Source: Panopea generosa
Taxonomy: Eukaryota > Mollusca > Bivalvia > Adapedonta > Hiatellidae
Direction: 5' to 3'
Length of the DNA: 64,000 bases
Assembly: GCA_029582155.1 (NCBI GenBank)
Contig: CM055911.1
Coordinates: forward strand, 20,709,514 to 20,773,513
The notes below the pieces were generated by a model. It saw only the letters and a list, made by a program, of their open reading frames with translations. It searched no databases and was not told the origin of the DNA. Numbering within the stretch: the first letter of the stretch is position 1; each line of letters opens with the position of its first letter. The translations under genes and the position numbers were made by a program. Below, in pieces: positions 23,901-38,900 of this stretch.

Positions 23901-26900
23901 GTCTATTCAATGTCCCTGATCTCGCGGCTTCTCTGTTTACTGTATCAGAGGGCATACTTAAACATGTGCGGTTTATACGGATATTCACATATTTGTTTAG
24001 TTACGGTTTGCGGGACAAAGATTGATTTTGATAATTTGTCATTTAACTCTATATCTGAAAATAATATACCTTCAGTACATTATGCAAATATGAAATTAGA
24101 ACACGCCTGCACGTTTTGTGGTCCTTAATTTCGAAACCATGAACGATAAGGAAATCTTATAAATGGGTGACAGGCATCATTTTCGTGGTCTTATATAACA
24201 CAAAAGTGTAACATCCCCCCCCCCCCCCAAATCTTCATAGTTTTTCAATAAATCAATCAATAAATCATTTATTTATTTATTTTTGTATATCAGTGTTTAC
24301 TCATATTTTTAAACTCACGTGGCACCAGTATTTTTTACAAATTGATGAAATCATACAGTTTCTGATAGCAATACTTGACGATAAATATATGTGGCTTTGT
24401 GTAGGACCCGGTTAACTCAGTCGGTAACAGTCTGTCTATCAATCTAGTAGTTGTGAGTTCTAATTTCCGCCCGGTTACAGTGAATGGGATGATTGACAAA
24501 GGACATTGCGTGTCATTGGCATTCGTCTCTCAACGCTGATTATAGCGGGAAATGCATCAGTTATGATTGTGGAGATTGTTAGATTTGAATACTGGTTAAT
24601 TATAATCTTCTATGTCCCAGAAAAGAGCAGTTCGTTTAACAGTTCGTCGGCTAGTACTTGATAGCATAAACATGGCAATAAATGAAATATAGATGTAGAT
24701 GATTAACGTGAATGCAAGTAAATTCTGTTTCATTTCAACATTGTCATGTATCTTTTTAAAGTTTTATGTTTGCATTAAAATGCATGGTAAATATATGTTC
24801 CATATTGGCTGTTGATTATAAATGGATTACTCGGTGTTGTCGTGACGGTAAAGCTGGACCAGTACGTCATGAATTCGACCACGTCTCTGATTTTGAATTA
24901 TATGCGCTAGGTCTCACTAAACACGTGTGTCCTTTTTGTCTATGGTAACATAATTCTTGCGCTTAGAAAAAAAGTGCTATGAAATTTGGTATGAAATATT
25001 TTCAAAATGCTTCATGGGGGCTATGATTTCTTGCTGCAGTTGAGTACAGCTAATAAAGCATAGCATAAACTGCAGTAAGACATCACTGGTGTTAAAAATC
25101 GTGACTTTTATAGGACTTGAACGTACTTATGAACATGTAAGAACTTTTTTTAAACAAAAATATCTCAGTGTGTCTTTAAAAAATCAAGCGGAATATGGAA
25201 TACATACCAGGGACATCCTAAACCTAATTGTATGCAGAACAAATAACACAATTCAACTCTGCAGTGAAACCTTTCACTGCACTTACTGTTATATTGAGTC
25301 TGGAGGACGTCGTATGTTATTTGCATATTTTATGAGGATTGTATTGAACGCACAATATTGTATCCGATGTATGGTTATATTGTATGGCACGATGAAAGCG
25401 CTGCATTCCACAATATATCTGCCAAACCGCAATTATGTATGCTAGAGATAAAAAATAACATATTCAAAGTGTAACTATGCTACATGTTCCCTTGTCTGTG
25501 AAGTTTACGTTTGAGGAGCAGGTTATGGTTAGGTGTCGTCAGGGATGGGGACGGTGGAAGTCATGTAAGGTTGTCTGGTCGAAACAACTAGAGTCGTGAT
25601 GATGCTATTTTTCTGATATTCTTTTTTTTTCAATTTGCTTTCTTCGATTAGACTTAATTATTCATTTATTTATTTGTTAACTTCGACTTTGTAACTGAAT
25701 AAACATATCATGCGATGTTGTGGGAATAACTTGTAGTGCAACCAATGCTTTCGCCACTTCTTTATATGTGTGCAGATTTTGTCGTTGTTATATTTGTGTA
25801 TACTTAAAATGTTCAAAACCGTTTGGTAAAATTAAACCGCTGCAGTAGCGGGTGACGGTATGACACGTTCTTTAGTCTATATAACTTTTATCACGTGACC
25901 TTGACCTTTTAGATTGACCAGTAAACCAACCGGTAGGTATGAAATATGTTTAAAAGTTTGAATCCCCCGATCGAGTTGCTGTATTAAAATGTCCACAGAA
26001 ACAACAATTAAGACAATAAAATAATTAAAAGTCTACTAAACATAATTGAACCCACCTGATTATTTTTTCATACCCGTAACGACTCCATACTTTGTCTGTG
26101 ACCGGATCTTTACGTTCATCCGGTAATGACATATGTTCTAATTCCAGATTTGGTGATTCCCTTGGCGAGAGCCGCGGCAACCGATACGGGGTACATGAAG
26201 AGCTGATGTCATCATCGTCTATTGATAAACTAAATGTTTCCCGGCTAGCACATTGCACGAGTCGACTTGTCTCCGGCTGTCCTCTTGACTTGTTCCATCT
26301 ATAAATAAAAAGTGACTTCAGTTACACATGGACAATACTATGTTATTACAGCAAACACATTTTATGTGCATGAAATATATAAATATATAACGTACAACAA
26401 GTGATATAACATATAATAAAGGCCAAGCCTTTATATATAATTTAGTTAAACTAGTTGGTATATTAACACTTATAATGTCATGTTTAAACCCTGTACCTCC
26501 ACCCTCAAGAGCTTGACATTAACTTTTCTCTCTGCAGAAAACATGTTAAGCAGGTTTTTTAAGCTAGTAAAAGTACAGCTTATAGCATTTTGCCCCTGAA
26601 TACCACGTTGTTGTTGTTGTTGTTGATGTTGACGTATTGTCATACTGTTGACTGTTTCTGGTTAAATTATCTCATTATTACATTGCCCTGGTAGGATATG
26701 TATAAACAATACACAAGTGCCGCTACTCCGATACTCGCCAGCAAGAGGTAATATTGTAATCCCAGGCTATTTTATCGTGACGGAAACCCCCAGCACTTCC
26801 ACAACACAACGGGGAAAGCTGATACGCTATTTTCATCAATTATTTAAATAACTAATGTCGGTTCCTGCATTCACACGGTATCTCAGTTAAGACTGAGCTT

Positions 26901-29900
26901 AAGTAAAAATCTTACTATATTCTCATCTCGTTTTCTGTGGTCCCATTAATGTCTAATAAGAAATAATGTTGAAGATCAATATAGTAAGAACTCATCTTAC
27001 TATTAAATGCATAATAAACATAACAATCCGTATAACTAGTTTGAAGATGAGATGGAAAAGTATATACCAAAGTTATACATTTTCAATCAGGAGCATTTTT
27101 CGGCTTGAGATGCTTTTTACACATTGGGCTTGGTAATCACTATTTGTCACTATTTGTCATTGTGTTCGTGTGTTTATATATGTGTGTATATTAACTTTAT
27201 AGTACATGTATCGATACTGAACAATATGTAACTATTCGAACAATGGTGTTTCCAAATATGGCTCTACAACGTGTTTTAAGGCTTAGGCGACCTGTTTTTC
27301 TGTTGAATTTATTATCATCTAATGACAGGTTTTACGTTTCTCAGTGTGAAAAAATAAAAAACGGGAAGAAGTTCCGTCGTCATTGTCAGAAGGGTATGAA
27401 TTAAAACATGTATAAATAACGTAATTTGAAAGTAATTTCCTGACTTTGCCTGCGTGCTTAGATAAGACTAAAACATCCCGTTGAAAATTACAAGACATTT
27501 CATGGCGTGTCTAATTAGTTACCATAATTCTATTTTGATTTCGTCATATTGGTAACAGAGGGTCGAATATGAAGTCAAACAGTGCTTGTGTGATATACAT
27601 ATACATTATAGTGAAGACTTTCGTTTTAATTTCAATACTCTAAATAAAATATATGTTTGATGTTTTGTCACGAAATCCTATCATTCTAGTCATTTGTGTC
27701 CTGCTATTCGATTTTACCGACACAATTTTAACCGTTCTGCGATGTTGCAAACACAAATGACTCTATGTAATGTGGAGCACAGCAATATTAAATAGGTGTT
27801 GTCAATAATTGTTCATACCGTTTATGAAAAAAATAAACTGATAAGGAAACTGCTTTAATATTTTATATTAATAGTGTTCATAGTTACACAATATATAGCA
27901 ATCACAATTGACGGTTTATTCCATTTATATACAGTTTTGATCTAAAATTCAGTTTATAATAAATGTCGGCGTACAAAACCGTCACGCAATTGTCTGCGAT
28001 TCTATTTTTAACCGCTCTGCTATTCTGTAACAAGACTCATTCCTGTAAACGCTGCGTCTGTGTTATGTAGGTCACAATAATCTTAACTACTTGTTGCTTA
28101 TATATGCTTCTACCTTTTCTAAAAACCAACAAATACATGGGATACTACTGTCATATGGGTTATGGGCGCGTGGTCGCGCGCATGCGTAGTGTATATAGTT
28201 AAAAGATTTAGTTTGTAATATTTTACAGTAGGTTCCTCAGTCTGTCTGCAATATTTTATATATAGAAAATGGTTTATATTCTTGTGTTAATGTTTTGTTG
28301 TTGTTTTCTTTTATTTTTGTCTTCTGATGAAGGTGTAAAGCCGAAAGCTAGCTAAGGATAAGTTTTAGCACTGTAAGAGGGTAATACTCTCTACTGTATT
28401 CACTATTTCTATCATTTATGTATCCTTTTCTGATCCGGTGCTGCTGAAAGGTGTTTTGTCAGACGTATGATTCTCCCTATCATATATATATACAGAACAG
28501 GAGAGCCACATATATATAAAAACAAATCTATTGACTACGTGCAAAAATAGTTTCTATTTCAAATTACTATAAACAATGTATAGATAAATGTTGGAAACGT
28601 GTATTGTGTTATTATAATAAGAGCTTCTTACGAACTTCTAATAAAAACATTTGTTTTCACTAAAATATTGCAAATTCTAATGAACAGCGCAATAATACAA
28701 TTATAATATAAATCAAAATGCGCCCAGAACTTCCTTAATCAACGGCATTTTATAACAAAAATAAGCATCATCATCGATCAAATTCGGTATGACCTAACCA
28801 TTTATACATGTATATTTATATTGTTTGCAGTCGGTTTAACTGAATACTCTATATACTTTTTCTTAATGAAATCATTTACAGGAGTGAAGGGGCGTTTCAA
28901 TTATTGGGGGAGGGGAGGCAACCTGAGGAGAGGATGTATGAGGATGAACTTCCAGGACCCAGAGTATATGTTGAATCTGAATATTTGGGCGCCCCACCCG
29001 TATTGGCCCCACCCTCCGGCCCCTACGTCTATGATTTACAGCTGGGCGGAGCTAAAGAGTTAGAAAGTATGATACCAATACAAGTATTACCAGCACTAAG
29101 TTTCCATCGGGCTTCACGAAACTTAGGTAGCCTAACGATTTTCTTAACGCCATTAAGCTTAAACATTGTGATGTTTACCCCCATTGATTAACATTAGCTG
29201 TCAATGACTGTATTTATGTACATGTTATACTTATGGTTATGCTGTACATGAGCTGCCAATGACTTTATTTATGTACATGTAATACTTATGGTTATGTTGT
29301 ACATTAGCTGCCAATGACTGTATTTATATACATGTTATACTTATGGTTATGTTGTACATTAGCTGCCAGTGACTGTATTTATGTACATGTAATACTTATG
29401 GTTATGTCGTACATTAGCATCGCTAATTCAAGGCATTGTTACACGTGTATGTGCTGTACTCGTACGTATGCGTTATCTCAAATGGTAGCCTGATCTATTT
29501 GGGGTAACTGAACAAAAGGTTAATACAGCGTATACTATACGTACACGGGTTTGTAGCTGGTGTATGGTGAGACAATACGGTTTGCTGTTTAATTTATTAT
29601 TATCTAATGACATAATTGACACGTTTCACAGCGTGAAAACAAAACTACATCGGTAGGAAATAGTTCAGTGGCATGAGAACAAATGTCCCTATATATGCCC
29701 TTGATTAGACACTTACGAATATTTTTTTAGACCGACATACATTTATGAAATATGGTATTTTTCATCAGCTTATTACCGAGATAGGCGTCACGTGTCAATA
29801 GCAGCGGATACAAAGATACACATAACACAAAATCAGTAAAACTCGATTTTACGGGGTCATGTTCATGAGGTGTTAGAACGCTCCTACCTTTTTTCTCGTT

Positions 29901-32900
29901 CATTCGTTGGGTCATTTTGGTAAAAGAAGAACATAAAGTTAAAGTAAAGAGTAACGAGAGTAACTAGTGACACGTTTGGTGAAACTGAAACTATAAAAAA
30001 CGTTTATTATAACTACATTTGAGCAGGCAAAGCAGGTAGGTAGGTGGGTGGGTGGGTGGGCGATTAGGTAGGTAGGTAGGTAGATGGATGGGTTTTATGG
30101 AGGTAGGTAGGTGGGCAATTAGGTAGATAGGTAGGTAGGAAGGTAATTATTATTTAGTTAGGTAGATAGATAGATAGATAGATAGATAGGTGGTTAGGTA
30201 AACGGTTAGGTAGGAAGGTAGGTAAGTTATTAGTTAGATAGGTAGGTAGATCGGTAGGTAGGTAGGTGGGTATCAATCAAATATAACAATGTATCTACTA
30301 TGAAAGTATTACTTACCTCAAAACATGACTCCCCTTATAAGGGTCTGTCAAGATAGTTGGTTCGGTTATAGGAAGGTGTGTTAACGTTACCAGAGTCGTC
30401 ATGACTCTTATTTTGATTTATCCTTATTTCACCTTATTTTCATTTTTTTTATTCCATATGCTTGTACAACAAACGACCTTACGAATATTATTCAATAATC
30501 CTTTTCCTACAGTTCACAAGTTAATGAAAAAGTCAATATCGCCGTAAGTGTAATATATACTTCTTTATTTGCCCATGTCTTATACTCAAGGACTTCTTTT
30601 TAATAACTTTGTTGAACAAACAAGGCCAATGATAATGTAATGCACAAGTTAATCTACTTGATAATTTTATCGACTATACACACATTTCATTCCAATTTTC
30701 TTTGTAAGATGAATTACCTGTATGATAAAGTGCTAATAAATTTAAACCATACAAAAAAAAATAAAAAGATAAATCCATGTGTATTTTTTCAAATTAAAGT
30801 ACATGCAGTTTATCTATAATGCTAATAACAAAGAGCATTCATTAGGTGGTGTAACGTTACATGAATGTAACACATATCTGTCAAGTGTTCGTCAGGTGAC
30901 CCGTCCACAGTCCACATAACACAGTCTAAATCGTGTTAAATCAATACCTGTAGTCGTCGTAAGACGGTTTAATTCTTCACTAATCCAATTCTTAAGCGGA
31001 CATAAAGTTATTAACACTCTGAAAAAAATTCCCATGTATGTAAATCCGCCTTAGGATTGTTTTGCATTGAGAGACGTTTGATTATTTGTTTCAGTGCAGT
31101 ATGTGGTGTTTAGTGACAGGTAAATACTAGTTGGAATGCTAATGCCATGAATTCACGAACTGATGTTTTACGGCGCATCAGCGCGGAAATAGTAACGGGA
31201 CTAACATAAAGCAACATTTTATGTATTCTCTTTGTTCAAAGACAAATTGACATACAAACTGAAGTCGTCTTCAAATGGATATACAATAAGAAACTAGAAT
31301 AACAATTCCTCCAGATAACCTTAAAACAGCTGAGCGTCATCTCCGGTAATCTTTACATTTAGAATAAAGAGCAAATGTTTTGAGGTAATCTGAAATTGTG
31401 TAGATCGAACTGATCTATAGATCGGTGAATTAGATTTCTCGAATACCCAGTCGGTCGGTGTGATCTATAAATTTCACACATTTATACCGACTATCGACAC
31501 GAAAAATCACTTAAACCAGCTTTTAAACCAGCGTTCCGGTACCGTAGTTAGCGGTGCGTGTGACGTAGTTCCCCCCCCCCCCCCCCCTTGGCTGTTATAA
31601 GGTGGGGGTTGTGTCTGTGTAGGGGAAAGGGGGGGGGGGATCGGGAATCGTGGATACTCCTGAAGCACAGTATGCAACTAAAGGGAATTAAAATTAAGCA
31701 GGACGTAGTCATGTATACAAAGCATACATCAGCAAGTTTTCACCTTATTCTGTGTAGGCGTCAATCCCACTGTTCATAAGTGAGTTAACACCTCAGGAAA
31801 CGACATACATGTGTTTTGTTTTATCAGTACTTTTCAATGTTTAATAGTACCGTGTATCATATTAAATATATATACTAATTAATATAATTATGTTAAGCCG
31901 CGTACTACTGTCTATACTGTTTTATATTACTGTGTACGCATACATATAATGTCAAATACATGTTTAACCGTGTACTAATAATCATAAATTAAATGTATAG
32001 TATAACCGTTAACCAATAATTACAAATAATTAATGTAACTGTTGTTATTTATTTATTTTTTTGTATTATTATTTTTTTTATTTATTTATGTTTTATTTAT
32101 TTATTTTTTTATTATTTTTGTTTTTGTTTTGTATTATTTTCATTAGTAGTTATTTATACATAGTTAGATAATCACACGATTAGTGATACAACTTTATTTC
32201 GTTTTTTTACTTTAGTTTAATATGATACCTTTAATAGATATTTTAACCGTTTTGAAAGTATCCAGACAACCGGGCAGTTTACAAGATTCATTCAAATTAA
32301 GTCCGAAAGTTGCATGTACGTTAATTACTAATTTAAAACTACATTATAGCCTATTCAAACGGTTTCTTTGATGTAAATAATGGATCAAATATTTCAGATG
32401 TTCCAGCAGTTTAGTGTCTTATATGCTTTAGTTATTAAGTATAAATAAATATGTATATAGGACGAGACCACGTTGTTTCTGAACAACGGTTCGTTATGCA
32501 TATATAAATTTTAAAAATAATGAATACATTTAACAAGTCAACGTTACCGTGTACACCTGACACGCCTGTAAAATTTCAACTTTAATACGTTGCGTAGACA
32601 ATGGTACACTTAAAGTGTAAATGAACGCTGAACAATACAGTATTGACTAAGCCGTTTCAATACCTGCGGTTATAAAGTGCGATAGTTTTTACACTGCTGG
32701 CATAAATTAGTATCCTTAATGAACTGGTCGAGGAAAAAAGTCATTAAAAATGCTATAAATTCTTTAAAACATATAATTTCGTCTTTTTATTCAGAACTAT
32801 TAAGCGAGTGCTGCAACACATTCCCCATGCGGTTGAGTAAAACACAGACGCTAAACGTGTTTGACAGCCCCCCCCCCCACCACCCACACATATAAACATG

Positions 32901-32944
<44 letters not shown>

Positions 32945-35900
32945 CTGAACGGAACAGCTAACCTGCCACCTCACATTGTATGTACCTGACATTTTATGTA
33001 TTTTATCAAAACATTATCAAGACAATATCCTTGAAATTTGGAGCAAGAAAGAACACTGCTATATTAAATCAATACATAATTGTCTATTTATTTTGTATAC
33101 AAAGTTTGATAACGCCAGTCAAATACTTTGAAGAAGACATTGAAAATACTGACAAAAGAGTCCGGTTAGCTCTTCCGTTCAGTATATATACATACAGATA
33201 AAGACATGTATGCAACACATACAGCATTTGTTTTAAATCAAAACGTTTTGTATAATACAGATTAAAATTCATTGTCAGTAAACCTTGAGAACGTATGATG
33301 TCAACACACAACTTGCGGATAAACACATATAGTTAAATACCACATGATACACGGTAACCCTACTTCACCGCGGAGAGTGTACGGGTAAGCTATTGAGGAA
33401 GGATCAAGCGTCTTGGACAGATTAATCGTGAGCGGTCACCCGCTGGTTACTAACACCGTCTGAAGTGCATGAACTTGCCGGATGACGCATACGTGCACTA
33501 AAGGTTATTAGTCCTAAACCCGTTTATAGTATAGTATTACACGGGGATAAAGTTTGTTACAAACTATTATTATACATACATTATCTGTGTTAATCTTTAT
33601 AATAAAATATACGTTTAAATTTGCTTTATCGGCAGGGAATTTTTTGTCTTGCAGCAACACACTAATTAATGATGTTATTGTTTTTGCGGTATGCTAAAAC
33701 CACGTTAGAACCCGTTTTCATTAATACAATTGTGTTGATAATTTTATAGATGTTAGCTTATAATAATAATTTAAGTCAAACAGTTTTAACTTAACGTCTG
33801 TTTTGTTTAGATCTATTTTCATCGGTGTAATTTTAAATTATTTTCAAGCACTTCAACTGATTTCCTTTTAAATGAAAATAAATTAAACACAAAGAATGGC
33901 GTAATAATTAAAAGACCATGTTAATAGAAACTATAAACATGCATGTAGGTATTACATGTATTGTGTACGTTAAAGTTTAAACCCTAATATCCCATACGAT
34001 CCTTTGGAATTTTAGAAAAAGAATAAACAATAGTCCCTGTTTTATTGAGTATGACCCGGAGGGTAATACTACATGACACTCGCTCCTAGTACCGTCATAT
34101 CGATTGTATTTATTTATAAAAGAAACAGGAACAATACATGTTAAAATTTACAACAGTAGCTTAAACGTTAATATATATTATGAAATACCCAGTCTATGAA
34201 ATTACTTCAACACATTCATAACTAATGGAACATAACAGTATACGGCATTGTTTAACAGCTAAAACAACAAAATGAAATAAATAATCACATTTATAATTTA
34301 ATGCAATGAAATATGTGGTTAATTTGGCGTATTTTAAAAGCATTTTCTATGACTTTCCGAGAGATAATATTACATCTTTGTTTTCCTATATATATATATA
34401 TATATATATCAAATTAACGTATATATCGATTAAGATGTCTCCTATTCGAGTCGAAATAGCTCGAATGAATCAGAAATAATAATAACACTGAACAATCCCC
34501 AATGGTTTCAATGAATCAGAAATAATAACAACACTAAACGATCCCCAGTGGTACAATGAATCGGAAATAATAACAACACTGGGCCAAATAACGGGGCAGT
34601 TCACCATGTAAATCTGCTGTTTAGATCACCAACACTTTCTGACAGGTGTAAATAGATATGAAACACAAAATGCGAATGCAAAAGCATAACACGTGCAGAT
34701 TTGAACATCATAGTAATACATAGAAAACAACCGAACACAAACCAATCTAAATATAATGAAACGTGGCATACGCATGATATATGATAATGTTGAGAATCGC
34801 CATCGCCAGTTATGCGGTCTTAAACAGCAGAATTTTGATGACTTCGAGTACGATGGGACTGGACAAAATAGTTCGAGTAAAGGGTTGTTCGATTCAATTA
34901 TTGTTAAACATCTTACCGTAAATGTATATACAAATGTCATCGAAAAAGGAATCAGTCGTGGCCATATATGTGACTCAAGCTATATGTGGTGTTCCAGCCA
35001 TCCGTGTTCGAGCCAACGAAGTTGTACTGTACTAATCAATATGTAGCCATTTCCATTAATGTAATAGGCCAACCACGCATGAAACAACAACAAAAAAAAC
35101 AAAAAAAAAACAACCCTGCTATCGTCTCCCACGTGCACCATCATGGAAGTTTCTCAGCTTACGTAATACGGATATACATCGAGCTGGCAGGTTTTACAAG
35201 GCGTATAAATACATTATTCCATAGAGTAATAATCGGTTACTGTTGGAATTAACAGCAGTATCTTATACTTAATTACACAGTTACAAGATAACGTGTGTCG
35301 GCTACTTGCTACGTGGTTCTACTGTGATATATTCTGACCCACCGATACAAATAGTTTCCATATTTATTTCAAAACTGCATTAAAACACATTAAAAACAAA
35401 CCCTGCACAATGTAATTGGTACTTGTGTCAATCCCTGTTTTATTACTTACATTTATTTTGTATGAGCCCGGCACATCTGAGCCATATCGGTATTGGATAA
35501 AACATTATCTTTTAAGTAATACAGAGTATGCGACATTCACTTATCGAGGTTATGCTACAAACAAACTAAGCTATCGAGAGGTACAACTGTCGATTAAATA
35601 ACTTATAACTGTGTATAATACTTAAACATAACATTATAGTATAGATTAAACACATATTTATCATTCATGCTTTGATATGGCGATAAATATCAAATTGTCC
35701 AACGTCAACATTTATACAAATCATAAATTACTTTTTTATTGAGCACCTTAAGCACATTTTAAAAAAAGACATTGCAAAGGATATTAGGCGAATCTTTCAT
35801 TTCGTCCACAACAAACAACACCGTATACACCGTACAGTACACACAGCTTTTTACTTTCAAGCGGCATTACAGTTTTATTTGCCAATAACTGATTTTAATA

Positions 35901-38900
35901 ACTATGTTGCCATGGTTTTTCTATATTATCCGTTAAGACGTAATAGAAAAATACAAATATTAAGATGTGAAAAGATGTATTTATAATCAGAGCTGGTATG
36001 CAAATAACAGTGTGGTGGGGATTGGGTCCTAGATATTTACAATTGAATTGGTAAACGGCAAATATCTTCACTAGTAGCAACAAATTGTCTCCTCTCCCCC
36101 CCCCCCCCGCCCCCCTCCTCTACTAGATTTGTAGCGTCGACTTTTTTTCATATCATTAACATCGCCATGACTCTCCAACCCAACTCATATTGTTGAGCAT
36201 GGTGGTAGAACACCGAATCCAGGGTGGGTGGTTCGCGGTCTGGCTTTGTGTGGTGTCCTTGAGCAATACACATGGTAGAACACCGAATCCACGATGGGAG
36301 GTTTGCAGCCTGGCTATGTGTGGCGTTCTTGAGCAATACACTTTTTTCCACGTAAACTTAGTACTGGTTATATCCGGGAAGACTTCGAACATGATTTGTA
36401 CAAGTTGTAATAAATTGTTTCGTATTCGAAGTAAAATGAGTTTCAATCAAAAAAAAAACAACCTCACTTCAACCCCTCTAATCTATCCAAACCAATTCAA
36501 TCAATCCCGTAATTCAGCGTTAAACATCCCATTTATATTTTTTATAGCCCGTATCAATTGCAATATGAATATATTTATATACCACCTTCATACTGACAAC
36601 GAAGTAACATAAACATATTGATTGATTAGGCGAGAAGATAAACTTAAGATAGAAAAGGTTACATTTACTATTACTATTATTTTTAATTTACTACTAATTT
36701 AAAAAGTCATGCATTTGTAGCGCAGAATTGTCACCCACGCATAATTTGCAGTTGTGAAATTTTATCAAAACTTATTTCCGTACCACATTGTATTTTATCA
36801 TCACAGTTGAGCATAACGACCGGGCTTTTCCCGGGATACAGTGTAAATTTAAGTGATAATTATGTAATGCTAATTAGCTTATGATAGCGTTAATTATGGT
36901 TATAAATCGCAATAGATGAGTGGTTAACAACTTAATAGAAACTGTTCGGTAGTCACTGTTTGTAGCAGATAACAGTCAATTGGTTGTTAAGTGGGCAATA
37001 ATCAAGTTTACGTTATCTTCACAGTAAAGTGAATGGCTGATAGTCCACTCGTGAAAAGTGGTGTGTGGGTCTTCCGATATCTTAACCAATATAAATTGTC
37101 ATTCATTTTAGCCGGAACATGCAAACAATTTATATGTTCTGTTTTGTTCCAAAGCAATATCACGTTTAATTGAGGCATGCACTCTTACATTCGCTTGTCA
37201 GTTGAAGATTTCACGCTACCTTTACCATACCGTTTTTTTTCCTTCTGAATGCGGTTTAATATCATTTACAACTAGTTCATAACATATTTTTACAGTAAAG
37301 GAAGTTTTACTGGTGGAGAAAGTCTCAATAAGACCAGCGTCCTTCTGAAACTAAATTGCAAACTATCTCACTTAAAATATGCGGCCCATGTCAGACTAAT
37401 ACCTTAGACAGTAAAAAGATATAATACAGTATTTGTAATTATAAGATGTATGGCTTTGCAATTTATAAACATAAGATTTCAATGCAATTTGGCGCATTGT
37501 ATTCATAAGTCTGATAAAAAAACTCCTAAGATCAGAACATCTACTATCACACGTCTCTTATTTTCCATCTCTGTCTTACAGGACGTGTTGATAGACGCCC
37601 GTAAAAAATCAACCCGTACTCTGACACAGTCTGGTTAATATTTCTAGCTATGTTTTAAAGTTACTCATTAATTATTGTTTAATTTGTTTAATATTATAAT
37701 ATTTGAGCCATGATATAATACCTCTGTGGGATATTTCCTAGTTAAGGCGAGACTGCACAAATAGTAAATACATAGGTTTAAACATATTTTGAAAGGTAAT
37801 GGGTCAGGCATCTGATGAGTGATGGCCTGCCCAGAGCATAGCGTGTGTACAATTTTAGATAGAGGCTATCTGTCTAGCATGTCCATGGAAAACGTGACCT
37901 GTATAGTAATAAGCAGTCTCTTTAGAGTGCAAGTGGACAGAGATACAAGCGGGCAGATAGGTTTTAGGCTCAGTTGGGTTTGAGAGGCAGTTATAATCGT
38001 ATTGGCTAAGAGTAGAGTTTGGGAATTTTGCGAGGGTTAGGCTCCAAGATGGGAGAGTCTCGTCTGAAATATGTTTTGAAGCGTATAATGTGAGTTTGAA
38101 TAGTGATTATTAAAGTTTAAACGACAGATGTTTTAATACTGTAGAAATAACAATCATTGTGTATATCGACAGAGCAGCGCTTTCTGAGTTAGTTTTGTAT
38201 TGATGTTGGAACAGTTATTTCTGAATCATGTAGATCAGTCAATGCAATTTGAAAAAAGAACACCGCTTTTTCCGATGAGCTTAAGTACGTGAGTGTACTT
38301 GTATTGTTGTATACAACCTTATTTTACATCGCCACCGGTTTCCCAAATGGGCGATGCTCTAGAAGAATGTTAGTATTTTTAGGTTTGTGGAGTATAGTGA
38401 CGGATATAAATAGAAACCCGTTACAAGGACCTTTCGAACAAATGTTAGTTTTTATTTACTCTTGGTTAAGGTATGTGCTTTGCGTTGATAAATTTATCAG
38501 ACATATTTTAAATACTTGGTGGGTATATCTTTATGCGGGTTGTATAGTGTGGCTGTGTTTTGGTAAAAGCCCAGAGATAAAAGAATAGCTTTTGAAATCA
38601 AACATTGAATGAAATTTAGCGTAATGTTAAAATAATACAGGTTATTTATGGCTTACTATCAGGTTTTATTGATAAAAGAAAACTTCTAAATGGATCTGAA
38701 TAGAACCGCAATCCTTTCGCCAAAACATCGATTATTCAACCATGATAATGTTTAACAATCAAATGACACTGATAAACCATGCAATGTCATGATGTTGCTC
38801 CAAAAAGGAACACGATATTACACACGAAGGCCTCGTCAAAGTGAGATGTGAAATTGAGCCACATTAATTTTACTTTAAAATAAGAAGAAAGAACTCACTT

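Noticed and set aside
25089-25445. 118-codon plus-strand ORF
   Set aside because: About one ORF of this size is expected by chance in 64 kb of this composition, and no splice or motif evidence supports it.
34756-35046. 96-codon plus-strand ORF as an exon
   Set aside because: No pyrimidine-rich acceptor precedes it and composition does not change at its borders.
37812-37840. CTGATGAG as a hammerhead ribozyme core
   Set aside because: No GAAA with a pairing stem II follows.
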